From NCBI GenBank assembly GCA_965224435.1, contig OZ245048.1, positions 3,472,001 to 3,536,000 on the forward strand: a stretch of 64,000 nucleotides of DNA. The letters run 5' to 3'. Positions 58,261 to 64,000 of this stretch are shown piece by piece. Every line of letters starts with the position of its first letter. The stretch's first letter is position 1. Made by a program: the position numbers and the translations under genes. The DNA is from JAJRQY01 sp965224435. Lineage in GTDB: Bacteria > Actinomycetota > Acidimicrobiia > Acidimicrobiales > SZUA-35. The notes under the pieces were generated by a model. It ran no database searches. It worked only from the letters and a program-made list of their open reading frames with translations, and was not told where the DNA came from.

Positions 58261-59388
58261 ATGGCTCAAACGTGGCAACTCCAGGTGAACCAATCCGATC
58301 TTTCCCAGACTCGAATCAGCATGGAGTCAGACGACCCAGACGGGTTTGACCGGCCGGAACTCGATGAGGGCGAAGTTCTGTTTCGCGTCGATTCTTTTGC
58401 CATGACTGCCAACAACATCACCTACGCAGTCTTTGGCGACACCATGAGCTATTGGCAGTTCTTCAGTCCAGCCAAGCCGGCTCAGGAATCGGCACTGCAG
58501 ACAGTCTGGGGCGTGGTTCCAGTCTGGGGGTTCGCTGACGTCGAAGAGTCCAACCATCCGGGCATCAAGGCTGGAGATCGGTACTACGGATATTGGCCCA
58601 GTGGCACCCACCTTGTGGTTCGCCCAGCCCGCCTTAGCGCCACTGGCTTTGTCGACGGAACCGCTCACCGCACCGAACTACCCGCTGTCTACAACTCGTA
58701 CAACCTAACTAGCGCCGACCCCATCTACAGCTCCAAAAACGAGAGTCTGCAAAGCCTGCTTCGTCCCCTGTTCACCACCTCGTTCTTCATCGATGACCTT
58801 CTGTTCGACAACGACCTTCACGATGCCGAACAGGTCATGGTCTCCAGCGCTTCCAGCAAGACGGCCTTCGCCCTGGCCTTCTGCCTTCATCGCCGTGGCA
58901 CCCCTGTCGTTGGGCTGACCTCTGTTGGCAATGTCGACTTTGTCAAGGGCCTCGGCTGGTACAACGAGGTATTGACCTATGACGACGTCAAGAACAGCAA
59001 GTGTCCCCAATTGCAAGTTCCCACCGTCTATGTCGACATGTCTGGCGACTCAACCGTGCGAGCGAACATCCACAACAATGCTGCGGATCTTCGCTTCGAC
59101 CTGATGGTTGGCGCCACCCACTGGGAGTCACCTCCTGGAGAAGACAGCCTGCCCGGCCCAGCTCCAGAGTTCTTCTTCGCCCCGACCCAGATCGCCAAAC
59201 GAGCTCAAGATTGGGGATCTGATGGCATTGCCGCCCGGACGGCGGAATCCTGGGACCCCTTCGTGGTCGAAGTATCCGATCTGCTGACGGTTGAGTCTCG
59301 CTCCGGGGCTGATGCGTGCCAAGCCGCCTACCTCGCGGCCCTTGATGGCTCCGCCGATCCTTCCGTCGGAGTCATCATCACAACATGA
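58261..59388 (+). CDS. DUF2855 family protein
   Basis: 375 residues from the ATG at 58261 (the frame opens at TTG 58252). LDEGEVLFRVDSFAMTANNITYAVFGDTMSYWQFF and the central DPIYSSKNESLQSLLRPLFTTSFFIDD, VMVSSASSKTAFALAF are family-typical; the overall shape resembles a medium-chain dehydrogenase/quinone-oxidoreductase fold without a clear zinc site. Its TGA overlaps the start of the SHMT-like gene (ATGA). Function unknown. Confidence 0.85.
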   Translation: MAQTWQLQVNQSDLSQTRISMESDDPDGFDRPELDEGEVLFRVDSFAMTANNITYAVFGDTMSYWQFFSPAKPAQESALQTVWGVVPVWGFADVEESNHPGIKAGDRYYGYWPSGTHLVVRPARLSATGFVDGTAHRTELPAVYNSYNLTSADPIYSSKNESLQSLLRPLFTTSFFIDDLLFDNDLHDAEQVMVSSASSKTAFALAFCLHRRGTPVVGLTSVGNVDFVKGLGWYNEVLTYDDVKNSKCPQLQVPTVYVDMSGDSTVRANIHNNAADLRFDLMVGATHWESPPGEDSLPGPAPEFFFAPTQIAKRAQDWGSDGIAARTAESWDPFVVEVSDLLTVESRSGADACQAAYLAALDGSADPSVGVIITT

Positions 59389-60842
59389 GCACCACCGACC
59401 AGACTGCCCAGCCAGGCGAGACCAACCAAGCAACCGAGCCGAATCTGGCCAGACGCGACTGGGTGCCAGACAAGGCGGAAACATTCATTCAGCAGATCGC
59501 GGCCAGAACAGCATCCGCCAACGGGTCGGAGCTGGCCACACAAATCGACAACCTCATCCAGCAGAACCGGACCATTCACGAAGTTGACTGCATCAACCTG
59601 AACCCGGCCACCAATGTGATGAACCCAAGAGCCGAAGCCGCCCTGGCATCAGGAATCGGACCTCGTCCATCGTTGGGTTACCCCGGGGACAAGTACGAGA
59701 TGGGCCTCGAAGCCATCGAACAGATCGAAGTCATTGCTGCCGAATTGGCAGCCGAAGTCTTCCAAGCATCCTTTGCCGAGATCCGGGTGCCTTCGGGCGC
59801 TCTGGCCAACATGTATGCCTTCATGGCATGCACCAAGCCCGGCGACACCATCATTGCCCCGTCGGGAGAAATCGGCGGACACGTCACCCATCACGACGCT
59901 GGAGTTGCGGGCCTCTATGGACTCAACACTCTGGCCGCCCCGATCGACGCCACTCGTTACACCGTCGATGTTGACAAGCTGGCCACAATGGCCAAAGAGC
60001 ATCGTCCCACCATGATCACCATCGGCGGCAGCCTCAATCTACATCACCATCCAGTGGCCGAGATCCGGGCCGTTGCCGACACCGTCGGCGCCAAGGTGCT
60101 ATTCGATGCCGCCCACCTGTCTGGTTTGATCGCCGGAGGAGCCTGGCCCAATCCACTGGCTGAAGGTGCCCACGTGATGACCATGTCCACCTACAAAAGC
60201 CTGGCAGGACCGCCATCTGGGCTTCTGGTGAGTAATGACCCAGCCATCGCCGAACGAGTCGATGCCATTGCCTACCCCGGGCTCACCGCCAACTTCGACG
60301 CGGCCAAGACGGCCGCTCTGGCCATCACCTTGTTGGATTGGAAGGCTTGTGGGTCCGACTACGCCGCCGAGATGGTGCTCTCGGCGAGCGCACTGGCTGA
60401 AGCCCTCGTAACAGAAGGCATTCCCGTCTACGGATCCGACTCAGGATCGACGCGTGGACCAACGCGGTCTCACGCCTTCGCCGTCGACGCCGGCCAAATC
60501 ATGGCCAACTCAACTGACAAGCAACCACCCATCACCGGCCTTGGAGCCGGGCAAGACCTCGCAGTCAAGCTGAGGCAAGCCATGCTATTGAGCTCTGGAA
60601 TCGGACTTCCAAGCCGTCCATCCAGTGACACGGCCGCTGAGCAAACAACTGGCCCAATGGGCGGGTTACGTCTCGGAACAAACGAACTGGTTCGATGGGG
60701 AATGACCGCCAACGATATGCCGGAACTCGCTGGCCTCGTGGCCCGAGCCATCACTGCGACCAACCAAGCACAAACCCAGCAAGTCTCCAATGGTGTGCAG
60801 GCGATGCGACAAAGATTCAGAAGCCTCTGCTTCCTGGCTTAG
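59385..60842 (+). CDS. serine hydroxymethyltransferase-like PLP enzyme
   Basis: A 485-residue fold type I enzyme: INLNPATNVMNPRAEAALASGIGPRPSLGYPGDKYEMG, VLFDAAHLSGLIAGGAWPNPL and TMSTYKSLAGPPSGLLV with the PLP Lys. In classical SHMT the residue before this Lys is His; here it is Tyr. The N-terminus and the substrate loops also differ. It may be an aldolase or alpha-methylserine-type transferase rather than housekeeping GlyA. Translationally coupled to the DUF2855 gene. Confidence 0.8.
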   Translation: MSTTDQTAQPGETNQATEPNLARRDWVPDKAETFIQQIAARTASANGSELATQIDNLIQQNRTIHEVDCINLNPATNVMNPRAEAALASGIGPRPSLGYPGDKYEMGLEAIEQIEVIAAELAAEVFQASFAEIRVPSGALANMYAFMACTKPGDTIIAPSGEIGGHVTHHDAGVAGLYGLNTLAAPIDATRYTVDVDKLATMAKEHRPTMITIGGSLNLHHHPVAEIRAVADTVGAKVLFDAAHLSGLIAGGAWPNPLAEGAHVMTMSTYKSLAGPPSGLLVSNDPAIAERVDAIAYPGLTANFDAAKTAALAITLLDWKACGSDYAAEMVLSASALAEALVTEGIPVYGSDSGSTRGPTRSHAFAVDAGQIMANSTDKQPPITGLGAGQDLAVKLRQAMLLSSGIGLPSRPSSDTAAEQTTGPMGGLRLGTNELVRWGMTANDMPELAGLVARAITATNQAQTQQVSNGVQAMRQRFRSLCFLA

Positions 60843-60928
60843 CCCGCGCCTCAGTTCTGATTGACCCAATCAATCTCTTTCATACCTCCCACAGTGGAAT
60901 TGCTTCAAAACTGCACTACGTTGCGGTC

Positions 60929-61606
60929 GTGACTTCGGGCGAACCACAACCACCCCAACGCGGCCGCGGACGGCCTCCGCTCATAAGCCGTGACTCGATT
61001 ATTGAGACCGCTTGCAATCTTGGGCTTGATGGGCTCAGTATGAGCAGCGTGGCTGATGAACTTGGCGTCGCCACGCAAAGCCTCTACCGCCACGTTGCTA
61101 GCCGCCGTGAGTTGGTCACCTTGTGTGTTGACCATCTCACCGCCGGTTGGATAATGACGGAAGATCACGGCCAACCACTCAGCGAATGGCTCTATCAATT
61201 CGCTGTCGACACCAGGCAATTTCTAAGCAATAGTCCAGGCTTAGCCGCCGAACTTCAATCAATCGGTCCGGGCACTCCGCAAATCGTTTACAAGACCGAA
61301 CACAGCATCGACAGTCTGGTCCAGCGCGGCCATTCACCCCTGATCTCGTTTCTTTTGATCGGAGCAATCGGCGAATCCACCATCGCGTCAGTAGTTCGCC
61401 AGGAGCAATTCCTGGCTACACCCGAGGCGAGAGAGAATTCCGATTCCCGAGCTCTGGCGGCTCTCGCCGAGATCGATCCGATTGACATTCCACATATCAC
61501 CTCGATCACCGAGTTTCTGATCGACACCAATGGCGATGAGTACTTCAAATTCTTCACCCGAAGCTTGATCGATGGAATGATCCAAAGGCTTCTTCCAGAC
61601 GACTAG
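60929..61606 (+). CDS. TetR-family transcriptional regulator
   Basis: 225 residues from GTG 60929 (the frame extends far upstream into the SHMT-like gene). A basic arm QRGRGRPPL precedes the HTH ISRDSIIETACNLGLDGLSMSSVADELGVATQSLYRHVASRRELVTL. It follows the SHMT-like gene by 86 bases on the same strand, and may regulate it or the convergent MgtC operon. Confidence 0.85.
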   Translation: MTSGEPQPPQRGRGRPPLISRDSIIETACNLGLDGLSMSSVADELGVATQSLYRHVASRRELVTLCVDHLTAGWIMTEDHGQPLSEWLYQFAVDTRQFLSNSPGLAAELQSIGPGTPQIVYKTEHSIDSLVQRGHSPLISFLLIGAIGESTIASVVRQEQFLATPEARENSDSRALAALAEIDPIDIPHITSITEFLIDTNGDEYFKFFTRSLIDGMIQRLLPDD

Positions 61607-61613
61607 TGGACAC

Positions 61614-62291
61614 TCAGTTCAATCGAACATCCAGGGCTCGTATCTCATCCCGACCAGCAATTGTTGCCATTGCCTTTTGCACCACCGCCAGTGTCCCATG
61701 CTCGATGGATAACTCGATGGAGACCTGACGGGTTCGAATGTCGCGTTCATCGTCAATGCTCAGACTCTTGAGAGAAGCACTGGACTCATCAACGGCCTGC
61801 ATGACGGGACCCAACGTTCCATGACCACGCTCATATACCAGGTCAACTGATACATCCTGATAGCTGAGGCGATGGGAAACTAGCCGGCGCAAGGGCCGAA
61901 GCAGCACCAGGACGAACACCACCACAGCAAGCCCCGACAAGACCAGGGCGAGACTGCCCGAGGCAGCGGCGACACCGATGCCTCCAGCGACCCAGATGGT
62001 GGCGGCCGTCGTCAGCCCCCGCACATCGAATCGGTCCTGGATAATTGCACCGGCACCGATGAAACCAATACCAGTGACCACTTGAGCGGCAGCGCGCGAG
62101 GTATCGGTTCCCGCCCCGCCGTCACCCCACAGTGCACCACTGAGGGCAAAGAGGGCCGCGCCTGCCGATACTAGGGCGTGGGTTCGCGTACCGGCCGGGT
62201 GACCGCGCATGTCGCGTTCTAGTCCAACTACCGCACCCGCAGCGGCTGCCCCCAAGACACGCAGGAGGATATCGATAGGTTCCAGGTCCAT
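61614..62291 (-). CDS. MgtC/SapB family membrane protein
   Basis: A 225-residue protein: LRVLGAAAAGAVVGLERDMRGHPAGTRTHALVSAGAALFAL, QVVTGIGFIGAGAIIQDRFDVRGLTTAATIWVAGGIGVAAASG are the conserved MgtC N-terminal membrane core, followed by a C-terminal ACT-like soluble domain (SHRLSYQDVSVDLVYERG, IRTRQVSIELSIEHG). MgtC proteins affect magnesium adaptation and F-ATPase activity. The ATG shares its A with the stop of the preceding gene. Confidence 0.92.
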   Translation of the reverse strand: MDLEPIDILLRVLGAAAAGAVVGLERDMRGHPAGTRTHALVSAGAALFALSGALWGDGGAGTDTSRAAAQVVTGIGFIGAGAIIQDRFDVRGLTTAATIWVAGGIGVAAASGSLALVLSGLAVVVFVLVLLRPLRRLVSHRLSYQDVSVDLVYERGHGTLGPVMQAVDESSASLKSLSIDDERDIRTRQVSIELSIEHGTLAVVQKAMATIAGRDEIRALDVRLN

Positions 62292-62902
62292 CAGTCGATG
62301 TTAGCGATCGTGAAGCGAGGCAGGGTGACATGCACGATTGGTCCGATCAGCAAAGCGAAAGCCAAGGTGCCAAAGCCAACAGATCCACCGAGGAGCCAGC
62401 CAGCCCCTAAGGCGATCGCCTCGATCGAGGTCCGAATGCGTCGGATCGGCCATCCGAGCCGGGCAAATCCGGTCATGAGGCCATCACGCGGCCCTGCCCC
62501 AAGGCCTGCACCGATATAGAGCCCCGATGCAATCCCCGTGCCAACAATGCCAAGAATCAGCGATCCGATCCGAAGTCCTGTCTGGTCAATCTCGGGCAGT
62601 ACGGCAAGGGTGACGTCGACCATCAAGCCAACGATCACCGCATTGCCAATGGTTCCAAGCCCAGGCTTCTCCCTCAGTGGAATCCAAATCGCCAGAACAG
62701 CGAAGCTGACGGCAACCGTTGTCTGACCCAAGGTCAATGGGATGTGTTTGGCGAGTCCTTGGTGCAAGACGGTCCAAGGGTCAGCACCGAGATCAGCCAA
62801 CACAATCAAGCCAATACTGATGCCGAACAAGACGAGACCGATGAGGAGAAAGCTCAAGCGCCGTGCCGTTGGCGGCGGGGCAAGTTGTTCGAGGGCAGAC
62901 AT
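62291..62902 (-). CDS. YczE/YyaS-like integral membrane protein
   Basis: A 203-residue protein with five to six membrane segments: LSFLLIGLVLFGISIGLIVLADLGADPWTVLHQGLAKHIPLTLGQ and GLGAGPRDGLMTGFARLGWPIRRIRTSIEAIALGAGWLLGGSVGFGTLAFALLIGPIVH, the two conserved blocks of the family. Function uncertain. Upstream member of a two-gene operon with mgtC. Confidence 0.85.
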   Translation of the reverse strand: MSALEQLAPPPTARRLSFLLIGLVLFGISIGLIVLADLGADPWTVLHQGLAKHIPLTLGQTTVAVSFAVLAIWIPLREKPGLGTIGNAVIVGLMVDVTLAVLPEIDQTGLRIGSLILGIVGTGIASGLYIGAGLGAGPRDGLMTGFARLGWPIRRIRTSIEAIALGAGWLLGGSVGFGTLAFALLIGPIVHVTLPRFTIANID

Positions 62903-62925
62903 CTCCGGCAGGCTAGCTTTTGATC

Positions 62926-64000
62926 ATGACTTCACGATCTATCACCGGTCAGCCGACAACCTGCGTCGTTGGTGCTGGTCCGAGTGGACTAGCAGCGGCA
63001 CGGGCACTACTGACCAAGGGGCTTCCGGTTGAGGTCTTCGAACGAAACGATCAGGTCGGAGGGATTTGGGATCCGACAAACGAAGGAACACCCATCTACG
63101 AATCGGCTCACTTCATCTCTTCCAAGACCATGTCGGGCTTCTCCGGCCACCCGTTCCCCGACGACTTTCCGGATTATCCCCGCGCCGACCAGATCCTCAG
63201 CTACCTGCAATCGTTCACCAAGAAGCACAGCCTCGATTCCGTCGTCACCTTCAGTTGCGGCGTAGAGAAAGCCGAATGGTCGTCTGATCTCGGTTGGACG
63301 GTCACCCTTGAGTCCGGCGAGGTCAGGCAGTTCGACAATCTGGTTTGCGCCAACGGAACCCAGTGGCATCCGGCCGTGCCGGACATTCCAGGTTCGTTTG
63401 ACGGCGAGCTGTTTCACTCCAAGGATTACTCGTCCATCGATCAGCTCCGAGGCAAGCGGGTTCTCGTCATTGGGGCGGGTAACTCCGGTGTTGATATCGC
63501 TTGTGACGCCGCCTCTTCAGCTGACTACGCCGCCATCAGCATGCGTCGCGGCTACCACTTCATTCCCAAGCACATCTTCGGCATCCCCTCCGACGTCTTC
63601 GGAGATTCTGGGCCAGAGCTTCCTCTCGCCATTAGTCAGCGTGTCTTCGCCTTCATGCTCCGACTACTCAACGGTAAGCAAGAGCGGCTCGGCCTGCCCA
63701 AACCCGACCACAAGATGTTCGAAACCCACCCCATTTTGAACTCAGAGATTTTCCACTACCTCAGCCACGGCGACCTTCACGTCAAGCGGGATGTCGAATC
63801 CTTCGATGGACCCCTTGTTCGCTTTACCGACGGCTCAGCCGAAGAGTTCGATGTCGTCATCTTCGCCACTGGTTACAACACTTTGATTCCCTATGTGGAT
63901 GAAGCGGAGTTCGAATGGACGATGAGTCGTCCCTCCATGCTGATGCGAGTCTTCGATCGACGAAACCCTCACCTCTTCGCAGTTGGTTTCAGTGAAGGCG
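62926..64000 (+). CDS. flavin-containing monooxygenase family protein, 3' end outside window
   Basis: 358 complete codons are visible from the ATG at 62926. FAD site VVGAGPSGLAAARAL; FDGELFHSKDY approximates the FMO fingerprint; VLVIGAGNSGVDIACD is the NADPH Rossmann motif; VVIFATGYN is the C-terminal ATG motif. It probably oxygenates a soft nucleophile (N, S) or a ketone using NADPH and O2. It is divergent from the YczE-like gene, 23 bases away. Confidence 0.9.
   Translation, partial: MTSRSITGQPTTCVVGAGPSGLAAARALLTKGLPVEVFERNDQVGGIWDPTNEGTPIYESAHFISSKTMSGFSGHPFPDDFPDYPRADQILSYLQSFTKKHSLDSVVTFSCGVEKAEWSSDLGWTVTLESGEVRQFDNLVCANGTQWHPAVPDIPGSFDGELFHSKDYSSIDQLRGKRVLVIGAGNSGVDIACDAASSADYAAISMRRGYHFIPKHIFGIPSDVFGDSGPELPLAISQRVFAFMLRLLNGKQERLGLPKPDHKMFETHPILNSEIFHYLSHGDLHVKRDVESFDGPLVRFTDGSAEEFDVVIFATGYNTLIPYVDEAEFEWTMSRPSMLMRVFDRRNPHLFAVGFSEG

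Noticed and set aside
1..64000. tRNA, rRNA or CRISPR array
   Set aside because: No cloverleaf-like segment with CCA end, no ribosomal RNA signature and no regularly spaced direct repeats with unique spacers were seen by eye; a covariance-model scan would be decisive.

Overview
The window looks like a chromosomal segment of a GC-rich actinobacterium, most likely from a marine or freshwater Acidimicrobiia-type lineage. This placement is inferred from two LLM-class F420-type oxidoreductases, a FurA-KatG pair arranged as in mycobacteria, stand-alone PASTA and DUF2786 proteins, frequent GTG/TTG starts and several promoters placed so close to the start codon that the mRNA would be leaderless. No rRNA, tRNA or CRISPR was recognised.

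Layout. 1-4.8 kb: the end of an FAD-dependent amine/amino-acid oxidase gene, a DUF2786 protein, an M15 peptidase and a HipBA toxin-antitoxin pair with two matching operators. 4.8-7.8 kb: a degraded polymorphic-toxin island of NucA/NucB DNase tails and SUKH immunity genes in repeated cassettes. 7.9-14.4 kb: MFS transporter, HLD-II haloalkane dehalogenase, CBS protein, PASTA lipoprotein, MazEF, and an LLM-VOC-PhyH cluster. 14.4-18.3 kb: a glycosyltransferase remnant cut by an IS21 element, whose istA is itself cut by an IS3 element. 18.3-27.2 kb: secreted protein, TetR, nucleotidyltransferase-like protein, a large HD-GYP receptor, GNAT enzymes, a PEP-mutase/isocitrate-lyase family protein, and a TetR/DUF418 pair.

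27.2-32.9 kb holds the most interesting locus: a tightly coupled operon astA-astB-astE-argC-argB. The arginine succinyltransferase (AST) catabolic genes sit with an ArgC/ArgB pair where the semialdehyde dehydrogenase AstD would be expected. Run in the catabolic direction, ArgC and ArgB could oxidise succinylglutamate semialdehyde through an acyl phosphate and make ATP. A divergent acetylpolyamine-amidohydrolase gene follows.

34-43 kb: VapBC, an ABC-2 exporter, a MerR-controlled operon of small membrane proteins with a textbook 19-bp-spacer promoter, katG-furA with twin palindromic boxes, and a nucleotidyltransferase. 43-54.7 kb: a nine-gene pyrimidine/hydantoin catabolic operon (beta-ureidopropionase, a frameshifted class III aminotransferase, dihydropyrimidinase, methylmalonate-semialdehyde dehydrogenase, LLM oxidoreductase, NMT1/THI5-type ABC importer) facing a MocR regulator. 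54.8-64 kb: cupin, HLD-I dehalogenase, DUF2817 peptidase-like protein, FTR1 iron permease, a DUF2855/SHMT-like pair, TetR, MgtC, a YczE-like protein and a truncated flavin-containing monooxygenase.

All calls come from reading motifs by eye. No database search was possible.
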